From: Candidatus Poseidonia alphae
Lineage (GTDB): Archaea; Thermoplasmatota; Poseidoniia; Poseidoniales; Poseidoniaceae
DNA length: 23,919 bases
Direction of reading: 5' to 3'
Assembly (NCBI GenBank): GCA_002505405.1
Contig: DAVD01000023.1
Location: forward strand, 48,326-72,244
Positions 1 to 8,147 of the stretch are shown here, one piece after another; position 1 is the stretch's first letter, and every line of letters begins with the position of its first letter. The notes beneath the pieces were generated by a model. That model had not been told where the DNA came from. It saw nothing but the letters and a program-made list of their open reading frames with translations, and searched no databases. Position numbers and translations under genes: made by a program.

Positions 1-626
1 GTCCCGCCAATAATCACTTCTTTTGCAGCGTAATTCACGATGACGAAACACTGTGAATTCAGTCCGTCAGCCTCAGCATCTGCTTCGAAATGCGGTGCGT
101 GAAGAACGGTAAATTCAGGCGTGTGGTCAGCCATTTGGGCTTCATCGGGCCGAATGAACATGTTGCGCGCAAAGGTGTTGTGCCATGCGTTATGGTTGAT
201 GACGCGAATGGGGAGCGCTTCTGAGAAGTCAGCCCCACAATACAGGTCCTGAACAAAAAGAGCGTCCTGGGCTGAGAGGTAATCAACCACCTTTGCTCGC
301 ATCCGCTCGAAGGTTTCAACGTTGGTTGAGACGTTCACATCGCCCCAATTGATGTCGTCGGAAACCGTTGGTTCATCAACGATGAATTTGTCGTTTGGTG
401 ACCGCCCTGTGCGCTCCCCAGTTTCAGTAACTAAAGCACCGTGGGCGCTTAAATTTCCTTCGCTACGAGATACTGCGAGGTTGATTAAATCGCCAGCAGC
501 GAGGTTCCAATAAACCTCTCCTGATGGTGTAATGCCGTATTTTCCGAGGTCCCCTGAAGGGGTGCCGTGGACGCCGCCCATGCCGACCGTTTCTGCCGCC
601 CCTCTTTGTCCCTTTTGGCTGTTCAT
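1..626 (-). CDS. pckA: Phosphoenolpyruvate carboxykinase (ATP), N-terminal part, cut by the window edge
   Basis: ATP-dependent PEP carboxykinase interconverts oxaloacetate and PEP in gluconeogenesis, in the cytosol. I translated the minus strand directly: 208 residues are visible of a family usually about 530 long. Family blocks are GRSPNDKF (residues 74-81, substrate-binding Arg), LYCGAD (129-133), WHNTFARNMFIRP (148-160) and, at the edge, GLNS followed by IIGGT. These align with the E. coli PckA segments of the same order. The nucleotide-binding and metal-binding C-terminal half lies outside the window. I chose the ATG at 626 because AAGGA sits about six bases upstream of it; the in-frame ATG at 581 has no such site. 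A TTTTTATG box at about 672-679 could be the promoter. The gene is divergent from the large membrane protein, sharing about 145 bases of intergenic DNA. Identity is secure; the start is moderately sure. Confidence 0.95.
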   Translation of the reverse strand, partial: MNSQKGQRGAAETVGMGGVHGTPSGDLGKYGITPSGEVYWNLAAGDLINLAVSRSEGNLSAHGALVTETGERTGRSPNDKFIVDEPTVSDDINWGDVNVSTNVETFERMRAKVVDYLSAQDALFVQDLYCGADFSEALPIRVINHNAWHNTFARNMFIRPDEAQMADHTPEFTVLHAPHFEADAEADGLNSQCFVIVNYAAKEVIIGG

Positions 627-771
627 TCCTCTTCCTTGAGCATTTTTTCTGATCTTCCACCCCCCCGGTTTCATAAAAACCATGCCGACATAACGGCGAT
701 GTACGACGATTTGAACCGTTTCCCTGACAAACAACGGGCATATTCAAGGCGACGAGGCCTCACCAAGTCCC
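627..771. promoter_or_regulatory. Divergent promoter region between pckA and the giant membrane protein
   Basis: This is the only non-coding gap between two divergent genes in the left part, so it must carry both promoters. On the minus strand a TTTTTATG box (672-679) lies about 46-53 bases before the pckA ATG, leaving room for a short leader with its Shine-Dalgarno site. On the plus strand a weak AT-rich stretch, TATTCA (741-746), lies 26-31 bases before the ATG at 772, compatible with a leaderless transcript. Both assignments are by eye. Confidence 0.4.
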
Positions 772-3700
772 ATGGACGACCGAAGCGGAACCCAAACGGG
801 TCCTGCGGGGGAAGATGAAGTCTTGCGCAAGAAGGAGTTTGGGCGCGCACGTGGATTGAATCTTGGAACGTTCATGGTGGCTTCTGAAGACACAGAACCC
901 ATCGAGAAAACTCCCGAAGATGACGTGAAGGTCGGAGAGCAAGAAATTGATGCCGCTGTCGGAACGTTGAATGAAATGTTCACCGCCGATTTGGAACCCT
1001 CCGATAATGATCATGAAGCGACAGACTCCGTCACTCAAATTGCCGTGCACGGCGAACAACAAATCAGTCGGGCCATGATGGTGATGATGGTCCTCATTTG
1101 GACCGCAATCGGGGCGCTGGTGGGGACCGTATTCCCTCCTCTCCTCAGCGCTCTTGGTCTTCTTTCAATGGCTCTTTTTGGTTTTGCCTTGGGTGAGCGA
1201 TGGATTCCACGGCCATCCATGCACCTACTCGGAATCACCTGGGTCATCATCTCAATGAAGTTGCTTTACGGATTGGCTCTTGACGCTTGGAGCTGGGGTT
1301 GGTTCGATTCCAGCCCAATCGGAAGCAGTGAAACTCTAGGCATCGCAATGTTGGGCCTGGTGGGTCTCAACGTCGCCGTTGCTTTTCGCCACGATGAAGA
1401 CGCCATCGCCGCACAGTCCGCGCTGGTCCTTTTTGCGGTAGGGAGTTCTGCAGGAGCCGTCTTTGGTGGCGCAGGAGTGGCCGTCTTCATTCTGCTCGCC
1501 ATGGCGTTGATGCACGTCCTTGCTCTGTTACGCTCATCAGGAAATTTGGCGAGCTTGGGCATATCCATTTCTTATCTGTGGGTAGGGGTTCACGCACTGT
1601 CAAACGATTGGTCCGTTCTTTCCTTGACCCTGATTCCAATTGAGAATGACCTCACACTTTTCCTCCTTTTAGCAGTGGTCAGTGCTGCGAATGCGGCCAT
1701 GGCTGCGGTTTTCGTTCATCATGAGAATTGGCTCAGTTCTGCTGCTAACGCCCTTGGATTGGGCAAACCCGGCCTCTGGGCGGTGTCCGTATCGATTGGT
1801 ATGATCGGCGCACTCATGGCCATCGCCGCTCACCGTTCCGAAACAGGGTATGCCCTTGCCCAATTGATGCTTATCGCTACAGCGTTCAGTGCGTCCTATC
1901 TTGTGGTTCGAGGCGTTCCTTGGACGACGTTGATGCCCTATGTTCTTGGCCCCACGCCGTTCTTACTGGCTGGATTGGCGTTGATGGTTACGGGCACCGT
2001 GTCCATCGAATGGCCGTTTGGTCTCGAAGCATATTCCATCTTTGCCTCATTGTTGGCTGGATTAACCGTCATTGTTCTTCTGCAGCATCAGACCAGTGTA
2101 TCCGACCATGTGCTTTGGGTTGGAGGCATTGCCGTGGTGATTTTGCTCACCTTGCTGATCCCTGCCGAAGACGGTGGAACGAATTCGAGAATCCTTCTCG
2201 CTACACAAGGAATTGTGTGGTTGGGACTGGCAGGGCTTGCATTGCTTCGGCGCTCGCCAAGCATAGCGGGTGTGGCTGTGTTGACGCCTTATCTCTGGTT
2301 GCTTGTTTTTGCCACAGACTTCGAATCACGGCTTGTGAGTTCGGACGTGCTTCCGATCGTTCTTGCGGAGCAGGACATAGCGGTTTGGATGGCCCTGTTG
2401 GTGGTTCAACAAGTCGGCGTGAACATGTCACTCGGTAGTTCAAACCTCAACCTTGCTGGGCGCCTTGGGGGCTTTTCTGAAATCAGTGCACGGCTACGAG
2501 ATTCGAAAGCCCTGAACCTCTGGAACCTTAGTTTTGTATTGGCCGTGTTGACCTTCGTTTCGATGGCTCGCCCGGGCAGCCTCACTGCATTGGGACTCTT
2601 TGGCGGCATGTCGCTGCTGATCCTCTCCCATGCTTTCCTTGTGCTACAAGACGTTCACAGAGGAAAACCGCGAACGCTGTTTACCGTATGGTGCGTAGCC
2701 GCCATGACCCTCTCATGGAAATTTGGCCAGGAAGCAATTTGGTCCCTGATTCTCGTTCTTGCAAGCGTGCTCCTCCTCCTCGCAGCAGAGCGACGCCAAA
2801 AAGAAGGGAGAACAAAAGAAGAGTTGGAGCGATTGGAAGCACTTCCTGGGCGACTGCTCACCCTCCATCTTGGTATCATCACCAGCCTGTTTCTCATCAT
2901 AGGACTTGAGCCCCAACGGCAGGCGGTTCTCACCGGTCAAGATGGATGGCTGAACGATGTCGAAAACCTTCGCATGTTAACGGTCCTTGGAGCAATCTCT
3001 CTGGTCATCTACATGAATCGCATATTGAAGATTGAATCGTTACTCACACCGACCATAGGTGCACTTGGGCTGTTGGTCAGCATGGCGCTAGCCGGTCAAG
3101 GGATGGACCAAGCAGAAATCCAACTTGCAGCCTTGGTACTCTTCGTCCTCACCGGTGCTTACTTGGCCCTTCAAGGAGAAGTGCGGTCGGGATTGAAAGC
3201 ACTTGCAGCCCAAGAACAACGGCGAGAAGAGTTTGATGAGAAACGGGAACGTCTTCGCCACTTGGTAGCCGAAGAAATGACTTCAGACAAGACAACTTCG
3301 GTTCAACTCAAGCACCTGGATGCGGAGATGTTACGTCTTGCTGAGGCACAACGAAAGCGGTCCAAACGAACCGATACAGGCTCCGCAGACGACCTCATCA
3401 TCGGAGATATTCATTACCGCCCGGTGATCATTCTCATGTTCCTTGGAGTGGCCTTCTTGGGAGCTGCATGGGTTTCTTTTGCAACAGACGGTGGGCTGCA
3501 AGCCCTCATGTTTAGCGCAGTCCTTTCGGTTCTCATGGTCGGCCTTTCTCGATTGCGTGCGAATTCCATCGGGCTACGCCTTCCCGACATTGCAGGAGTG
3601 GAATCTCCCATCGCGTTCTGTATGACAGGGTTGGTCGTTGTTCACCTTGCTGGACGCATGACCACCGGTGTTCTTGATGGAGAGGATGCGTTCCACCTCT

Positions 3701-4599
3701 TCGTTCTCATGGGCTCAATCGGTTTCCTTGGTGGAATGGGATTGATTGGACGCAATGATCTGGGACTTCGTTTACCCAGTGCACTTGAAGCCGTTGTCGG
3801 CCTTTTTGCCGTTGACCGCGTCCTTGCACTGGTTGTTGGAGGAGAGGTTCCAGTCCCGTTTTCCTTCAACCCCCTGGAAGGAGGTACCATGCAGTGGGTT
3901 CTACCACTGATCGGTGTTGAACTTGTTCTTCTTGTTCTTGTTCTGTTGTTTGACTGGGTTGAAGGCGAGCGCCTTCGGCGGGACCTCGACGACCACCGGG
4001 GTGCTTTAGGACGAAGCGCATGGCTCGCTTGTTGCGTTCTCCTGTCGTTTGGACCCGCCAGTCTTGTCGTGGTTCTGTTCGCAGCTCGGCGAAGCATTGC
4101 ATGGGCGCAGCCTGCTGTGATGTTGGCCGTAATCGCTGCCCTACCGTTTGCGTTACAATCGTTCAATCCATGGGCCCTCACACCAGCAGGAATGACGCTT
4201 GAACCTGTTCTTTCAGCGTCCATTGTCGGAATCGGATGCATGGTTTGGACTGCCTCCATTGTTGCTCAAGAGCATGGCTCTTGGCTCTCAAGTGCATTAT
4301 GGGGGGTTCACATCATGCTCTATCCTGCCGCCTTGCTTGGACAATCGCTTCCTCTGATGGTGTTTGCAGGTCTCGCCGCATCGGCAACTGCATGGATTTC
4401 TGGCATTTTCACCCTCCGCAAATCATGGCGCGTCATCGGCGCTGTAGACCTGGGCATCGCCTGGCTGTTTGCTGCTGTCTCGTTTGTTGCTGGTGCTCAA
4501 GTCGGGTACCTTCTTGCAATGCTTGCAGCCTCAGCCGTTCTTCTCTTCGCAGTAACAGCCCTGACTCAAGGCCGTCAAGAAGCACTTGCTGAGGATTGA
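772..4599 (+). CDS. Giant polytopic membrane protein of unknown function
   Basis: I do not recognise a named family. The 1275-residue product starts with an acidic soluble segment of about 95 residues, followed by a very long run of hydrophobic segments, by eye around thirty predicted membrane helices. One charged region interrupts it at about residues 804-880 (from EVRSGLKALAAQEQRREEF), rich in Glu, Arg, Lys and Leu and likely a cytoplasmic coiled coil. Membrane helices then resume (PVIILMFLGVAFLGAAW) and continue to a short acidic tail. The repetitive helix-only layout without charged pore residues suggests internal duplication, but I have not aligned halves. The start at 772 is preferred over the internal ATG at 874 because the acidic N-terminus looks coding. 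It ends three bases from the convergent mutase gene. Transport, scaffold or lipid-related roles are all possible. Confidence 0.85.
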   Translation: MDDRSGTQTGPAGEDEVLRKKEFGRARGLNLGTFMVASEDTEPIEKTPEDDVKVGEQEIDAAVGTLNEMFTADLEPSDNDHEATDSVTQIAVHGEQQISRAMMVMMVLIWTAIGALVGTVFPPLLSALGLLSMALFGFALGERWIPRPSMHLLGITWVIISMKLLYGLALDAWSWGWFDSSPIGSSETLGIAMLGLVGLNVAVAFRHDEDAIAAQSALVLFAVGSSAGAVFGGAGVAVFILLAMALMHVLALLRSSGNLASLGISISYLWVGVHALSNDWSVLSLTLIPIENDLTLFLLLAVVSAANAAMAAVFVHHENWLSSAANALGLGKPGLWAVSVSIGMIGALMAIAAHRSETGYALAQLMLIATAFSASYLVVRGVPWTTLMPYVLGPTPFLLAGLALMVTGTVSIEWPFGLEAYSIFASLLAGLTVIVLLQHQTSVSDHVLWVGGIAVVILLTLLIPAEDGGTNSRILLATQGIVWLGLAGLALLRRSPSIAGVAVLTPYLWLLVFATDFESRLVSSDVLPIVLAEQDIAVWMALLVVQQVGVNMSLGSSNLNLAGRLGGFSEISARLRDSKALNLWNLSFVLAVLTFVSMARPGSLTALGLFGGMSLLILSHAFLVLQDVHRGKPRTLFTVWCVAAMTLSWKFGQEAIWSLILVLASVLLLLAAERRQKEGRTKEELERLEALPGRLLTLHLGIITSLFLIIGLEPQRQAVLTGQDGWLNDVENLRMLTVLGAISLVIYMNRILKIESLLTPTIGALGLLVSMALAGQGMDQAEIQLAALVLFVLTGAYLALQGEVRSGLKALAAQEQRREEFDEKRERLRHLVAEEMTSDKTTSVQLKHLDAEMLRLAEAQRKRSKRTDTGSADDLIIGDIHYRPVIILMFLGVAFLGAAWVSFATDGGLQALMFSAVLSVLMVGLSRLRANSIGLRLPDIAGVESPIAFCMTGLVVVHLAGRMTTGVLDGEDAFHLFVLMGSIGFLGGMGLIGRNDLGLRLPSALEAVVGLFAVDRVLALVVGGEVPVPFSFNPLEGGTMQWVLPLIGVELVLLVLVLLFDWVEGERLRRDLDDHRGALGRSAWLACCVLLSFGPASLVVVLFAARRSIAWAQPAVMLAVIAALPFALQSFNPWALTPAGMTLEPVLSASIVGIGCMVWTASIVAQEHGSWLSSALWGVHIMLYPAALLGQSLPLMVFAGLAASATAWISGIFTLRKSWRVIGAVDLGIAWLFAAVSFVAGAQVGYLLAMLAASAVLLFAVTALTQGRQEALAED

Positions 4600-4602
4600 A
4601 GC

Positions 4603-6231
4603 CTATTGCAGGGCCTCGGTCAACACACGCTCGATGTCCTCAAGCAAGGGAAGGAAGGTCTCTGCGTTCAACTCAGGAGAAAGACGCAAAGAAAGGCTCG
4701 TCTTTGCTTGAGTTCCGCTGTTGCGAATACCAAACGAGAGCGTACCTTCTAACCCATCACCGTGAACGAGGAGGAGATTTTCTTCCCCCTCAATGGTTCG
4801 TGTTCCGGCTTCAATGCCTTTGTCCTTGAGCGTCGTTAAGATCTTGTCAGAGACAGTATCTTGCAGCGCATTCCCTCGCTGCCAGCGTTCACGGTGGCTC
4901 TCTTTCACCGCGACCCTTCGCTTCCATCCGCGATTGAAGGAACGAGAATTGGAACCGTCTTGGGCCAGTAAAAAGGCGCAGAGTGAAGCAGCACCGTCAC
5001 CAACGAGACTCCAATCTCCTTCACGGCCAGGGTGCGATGCCGGCATGACAAGATGCCCCGAATCTTCAACTCCAAGCCGGAGAGGCATGGAATCGCTGAC
5101 CATCAATCCGTCAGGGTGGCGTAATCCAACCGAGAGCCAACGGTCACCAACAGCTGTTTCGAGGCACTGTGTATCTGGGTGGAACTGTGAAACAAATCCT
5201 GTTAATGCAACGTCAGATTCGATGCTTGCGGCAAAACGCCACGGCCCCTGTTGCTGTCCTGCTTCGACCAACATTGCAGCCATGGCGTCTCCGTCAATTA
5301 CTTTGTAACCCTCTTCTGTTGACTCGATCAATAAACACCGGTCGCCATCACCGTCCAATGCGGCTCCAACCAGAGTTCCAATAGGTGCTGGTTTCAGGTT
5401 TGAAAGGAGTGCATGAGAGGACGAAGCAGCTTCCTCAACCGTCCATGTTTGTGTTGGAGAGAAATCCCCAGCACCACAGTTTGCATTGAGGGCGAGCGCG
5501 CTCCCACTCACTTCGCGTGTTTCTATGCCACGCTTTGTGAGAACGTCCGAGAGCCATGAAGCCCCTGAACCGTGGGCGCAATCGAGGAGGAACGGAGTAG
5601 CAATTCTTCCGTTTTGAACAGAAGTCGTGCATCCTCCAAATACGCCTTCAAAGTCTGCCCAACGAGCTTCAAGCCAGGCTTGATGGAAGGTTTGAGCCCA
5701 TTCCTCACTCATCCGAACCGCAGGCTCGCTCAGTCGCTTTTGTTCATCCAAGTTGACTTCACGCTCTTCGCTTGCTAGAGCCAACAAGGTTCGACTGATT
5801 TCCTGTTCCTGTTCAGGCGTTGTTTTGAAACCATGAGCGTCAAAAACTTTGATTCCAGAATCTGAAACGGGATTGTGACTTGCGGTAATCATGCATCCCA
5901 TTCTCGCATTGTTGTGCAGAACTGCCGCGTGAAGCGTTGGTGTAGCACACAAACCAATGTGAACAACGTTGCTTCCACTGAGCTGAAGTCCAAGGGTTAG
6001 CGCTTCAACGATGGCTTCGTTATGCGGCCGGTCATCCCATCCGACCACCACCGTATGGCCTTGCCCTGGGAACAGAGATTGAACGTGGCTTAACGCCTCT
6101 CCTAACACCCGCATCAACGAAGGATGAAGCGTCCTTTTCTCTGTGAGAGCAAGAATTGCTTCCTCTTCATCCACCTTCTCAAGCGAGGTTTCCCCACGGA
6201 TTCCATCGGTTCCGAAATACGAGAACGTCAT
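4603..6231 (-). CDS. glmM: Phosphohexomutase, phosphoglucosamine mutase-like (GlmM/ManB family)
   Basis: Alpha-D-phosphohexomutases move phosphate between C6 and C1 of a hexose; GlmM makes glucosamine-1-phosphate for UDP-GlcNAc. The 542-residue product has the family signatures in order: GTDGIRG near the N-terminus (7-13), TASHNP (116-121) with phospho-acceptor Ser118, the metal loop DGDGDR (293-298), the sugar-binding GVEDSGH (387-393) and the phosphate-binding RNSGTQ (503-508). It is about 90 residues longer than typical GlmM, from insertions in the middle and C-terminal domains. I chose the ATG at 6231, not upstream in-frame codons, because GTDGIRG then falls at the usual distance and a GAGGTGG site precedes it. 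It lies 10 bases after the acetyltransferase gene, clearly the same operon. Glucosamine specificity is inferred from that neighbour; phosphomannomutase activity is the alternative. Confidence 0.88.
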   Translation of the reverse strand: MTFSYFGTDGIRGETSLEKVDEEEAILALTEKRTLHPSLMRVLGEALSHVQSLFPGQGHTVVVGWDDRPHNEAIVEALTLGLQLSGSNVVHIGLCATPTLHAAVLHNNARMGCMITASHNPVSDSGIKVFDAHGFKTTPEQEQEISRTLLALASEEREVNLDEQKRLSEPAVRMSEEWAQTFHQAWLEARWADFEGVFGGCTTSVQNGRIATPFLLDCAHGSGASWLSDVLTKRGIETREVSGSALALNANCGAGDFSPTQTWTVEEAASSSHALLSNLKPAPIGTLVGAALDGDGDRCLLIESTEEGYKVIDGDAMAAMLVEAGQQQGPWRFAASIESDVALTGFVSQFHPDTQCLETAVGDRWLSVGLRHPDGLMVSDSMPLRLGVEDSGHLVMPASHPGREGDWSLVGDGAASLCAFLLAQDGSNSRSFNRGWKRRVAVKESHRERWQRGNALQDTVSDKILTTLKDKGIEAGTRTIEGEENLLLVHGDGLEGTLSFGIRNSGTQAKTSLSLRLSPELNAETFLPLLEDIERVLTEALQ

Positions 6232-6241
6232 ACGGTCCACC

Positions 6242-6919
6242 TCAGCGATGTTCAACGTCAGGGCCGTGGATTCCGGTAACGGTTGCGTTAGGCCACACCA
6301 CATTGTTACAGCCCAAGACAACTCCGGGGTTGGTGACACTGTTGCACCCAAGGGCACAACCTTCCCCTAACACGGCGCCAAATTTCCTCAACCCGCTTCC
6401 GATTCGTTTTCCGTCAATTCGAACATGGACTTCGTTTCCGTCATTTCGTAGGTTGCTCAGTTTGGTTCCAGCGCCAAGATTGACGTTTGCTCCAAGAATT
6501 GAATCTCCTACGTAGTTGAAGTGCGGCGCTTTGGCACCTGGTAGGAGAATTGAATGCTTCACTTCCGTGGCGTGTCCGACCACGGCATCGGCGCAAATCC
6601 ACGAGTATTCACGGACATAAGCGCCGCTTCGAATAACAGCTCTAGGGCCAATGTAGCACGGGCCGATGATGTAAGCACCGGCCTCAACCGTAGCAGTAGC
6701 GTCGATGATGATGCCTTCTCCCACCGTAAAGGATCCAGGGTTTTCACAATCAATTGTTCCAGAAAGTTGGCTCATTTGGGATTTGATGCCCATTGGATGA
6801 GCTGGGTCAAGAATTCGCCAAGCCGGTTCTCCTGCTGGAAATTGAGGGACTGCTCCGTCTTCATTACCGCTGAATGAAGGAAACAACGCCTCAGGTTGGG
6901 CAGAGGTTGGCCAGTTCAT
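6242..6919 (-). CDS. Left-handed beta-helix acetyltransferase resembling the GlmU C-terminal domain
   Basis: Probable glucosamine-1-phosphate N-acetyltransferase, cytosolic. The 225-residue product (from the ATG at 6919) has hexapeptide-type beta-helix repeats from about residue 65 to the end, and a block APHFNYVGDS...NLGAGTK that matches the GlmU acetyltransferase active site: His133, Tyr136 and Asn147 stand where GlmU has its catalytic His, Tyr and Asn. A Lys179 follows in the RKFG stretch. The N-terminal pyrophosphorylase domain of bifunctional GlmU is absent, so uridylyl transfer must come from another gene. An in-frame ATG at 6946 is an alternative start; neither has a strong ribosome site. 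It sits between the winged-helix-like gene (about 15-40 bases upstream) and the mutase (10 bases downstream), which supports acetylation of the mutase product. Family is sure; substrate is inferred from context. Confidence 0.85.
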   Translation of the reverse strand: MNWPTSAQPEALFPSFSGNEDGAVPQFPAGEPAWRILDPAHPMGIKSQMSQLSGTIDCENPGSFTVGEGIIIDATATVEAGAYIIGPCYIGPRAVIRSGAYVREYSWICADAVVGHATEVKHSILLPGAKAPHFNYVGDSILGANVNLGAGTKLSNLRNDGNEVHVRIDGKRIGSGLRKFGAVLGEGCALGCNSVTNPGVVLGCNNVVWPNATVTGIHGPDVEHR

Positions 6920-6961
6920 GTGTTGGCGCACGAAGCACCTCAGCATGAATGTGGTGCTTCA

Positions 6962-7213
6962 TCAAGCGACCAAATGATAGATTCGCTTTCCAGTAGAGGA
7001 ATCCAGGTGAAATCCAATCAGTTCGGAGAGGTGACGTGGGATGAACAATCCAACCTTTCTGGTTGTCAAGCCATGATTTCGCATTTTACGATCGTTTGAT
7101 AGAAAACTAACGATGTCCGCCGCAGATGCGCCCGGCGATGTGCCTACGTAATCGATGATTTCGTTCTTCAGTCGTTCCAGCCGAGCCTTTTTTTGTGAGC
7201 CTTTTCCTCGCAT
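6962..7213 (-). CDS. Small winged-helix-like protein, possible operon regulator
   Basis: An 83-residue basic protein heading the UDP-GlcNAc-type operon. It begins with a Lys/Arg-rich stretch (RGKGSQKKARLERLK), followed by a helix, a Ser/Ala-rich turn (GTSPGASAADIVSFLS) typical of a winged-helix second helix, and a C-terminal segment ending in KRIYHL that could form the wing strand. Family assignment is by pattern only. A gttata block (7225-7230, TATAAC on this strand) lies only 12-17 bases before the ATG, too close for a leaderless transcript from that box, so the true promoter or start may be further upstream or downstream. The palindrome at 7250-7261 is a possible operator. Regulation of the two downstream genes or of itself is inference. 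Confidence 0.65.
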   Translation of the reverse strand: MRGKGSQKKARLERLKNEIIDYVGTSPGASAADIVSFLSNDRKMRNHGLTTRKVGLFIPRHLSELIGFHLDSSTGKRIYHLVA

Positions 7214-7249
7214 TGTATTCTCATGTTATACTCTGTTGAGGAAGTACAT

Positions 7250-7261
7250 CAACCGTGGTTG
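7250..7261. promoter_or_regulatory. Palindrome CAACCgtGGTTG upstream of the winged-helix-like gene
   Basis: A perfect 5+2+5 inverted repeat lies 37-48 bases upstream of the ATG at 7213 and just upstream of the TATAAC block. Its size and place fit an operator for a dimeric winged-helix regulator, perhaps the adjacent gene product. A palindrome this short can arise by chance. Confidence 0.3.
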
Positions 7262-7347
7262 GGTTCGCCCGGGGGTCCCACTTTTTGATGGCACTAGCAA
7301 ACGGCAATTCAACTGCATGATGCATGGCGGGCGATTTTGCATTGTAG

Positions 7348-7365
7348 GTTCGGACTCACAAGTCT
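7348..7365. repeat. Direct repeat copy 1 (GACTCACAAGTCT core)
   Basis: The core GACTCACAAGTCT (7353-7365) recurs exactly at 8166-8178, and the bases before it (ggttcg here, ggttta there) extend the similarity. The core itself is a near hairpin, GACT-CACA-AGTC. The two copies flank the AT-rich segment that carries the broken zinc-ribbon gene, so they may mark the ends of an inserted or duplicated piece. Confidence 0.6.
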
Positions 7366-7374
7366 AGTTTTTCA

Positions 7375-8072
7375 TCATGGTTTTTGGTCATCATCTATGG
7401 TTAATCGTCCCATTGTTTCTGACTCTGTGAGAAATATTGGATTAGTTCGAAGATCATTCAGGCTGGCAATATCTTCTTTTCTTCTTAAAAGGTGTCCTAT
7501 CAATAGACAAAGCGATAAAATGATTAAACACATACCACATCCTTCCTCATCATAAACTACGCTAATTATCCCAAGTATCGTAACTATCAAAATCCCAACC
7601 GGCTGGAATATGCCATTATCCTTGATCACATTTTGTAGTCGAACCATCTCCTGTTCTCTTCTATTTATTTTCGCAAGTTTGTTTCTTTCATTCCTCTGTA
7701 CTGTCTTTCGATGATTTTCTTTATTCTTCTTCTCTTCTTGCTTTTTTGCTTGAGCTATTCTTTTCACAATTATTTCTTGATAACATAATCCGCAGATTCG
7801 TTCGGTTCTTCTTTCTTCATGCACCTCTGTTTCACAAATATTGCAGTGAGACATTTTCTTGCAAACTGAACACGCAATTTGTGTGACTCCTACCGAACCA
7901 CAAGATGCACATTTTGTCTTTGAATCATTAACAGTAGTAGAATTAATATTTCCCATTACGACTGTATCTTGAAGAGATACATTTTGTGATGAGATATTTA
8001 GGGAACACGAACAATGCGGACAGTGACCCAGTCGTCTTGGACTTTCTTACCGCATTCTCTACAGAAGGACAT
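7375..8072 (-). pseudogene. Zinc-ribbon / coiled-coil / two-TM protein, interrupted by an apparent one-base frameshift
   Basis: Two overlapping minus-strand frames join into one sensible protein. The 5' piece starts at the ATG at 8072 (MSFCRECGKKVQDDWVT; an in-frame ATG at 8096 adds eight residues) and carries the first CxxC of a zinc ribbon, then runs into a stop. One base over, the other frame begins CPHCSCS, supplying the second cysteine pair exactly where expected, and stays open to 7375. The shift falls at about 8021-8025. The remainder has an N-V-S-L-Q-D-T-V-V-M-G-N-I-N motif, a second cysteine-rich zinc-binding region (CASCG, CSVCKK, CNICE, CGLCYQ), a Lys/Glu-rich coiled coil, and two membrane segments near the C-terminus. 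The intact 193-residue ORF starts at 7956. Function unknown; membrane-tethered sensor is a guess. Sequencing error is an alternative to a true pseudogene. Confidence 0.7.
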
Positions 8073-8147
8073 ACTTTCTGCAAAGTCTACAAGCATATTT
8101 GCCTTTCTAAGATAAACCTGGTAATGAATAAGTAATTCGGCGGCTAA

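Noticed and set aside
3642..4259. Minus-strand 205-residue open frame inside the giant membrane protein gene
   Set aside because: Its Arg/Thr/Pro-rich low-complexity product is the antisense shadow of a Leu/Val-rich membrane gene; it has no promoter or ribosome site.
6242..6946. Complete bifunctional GlmU
   Set aside because: The nucleotide-binding pyrophosphorylase domain is absent; only the beta-helix acetyltransferase part is present.
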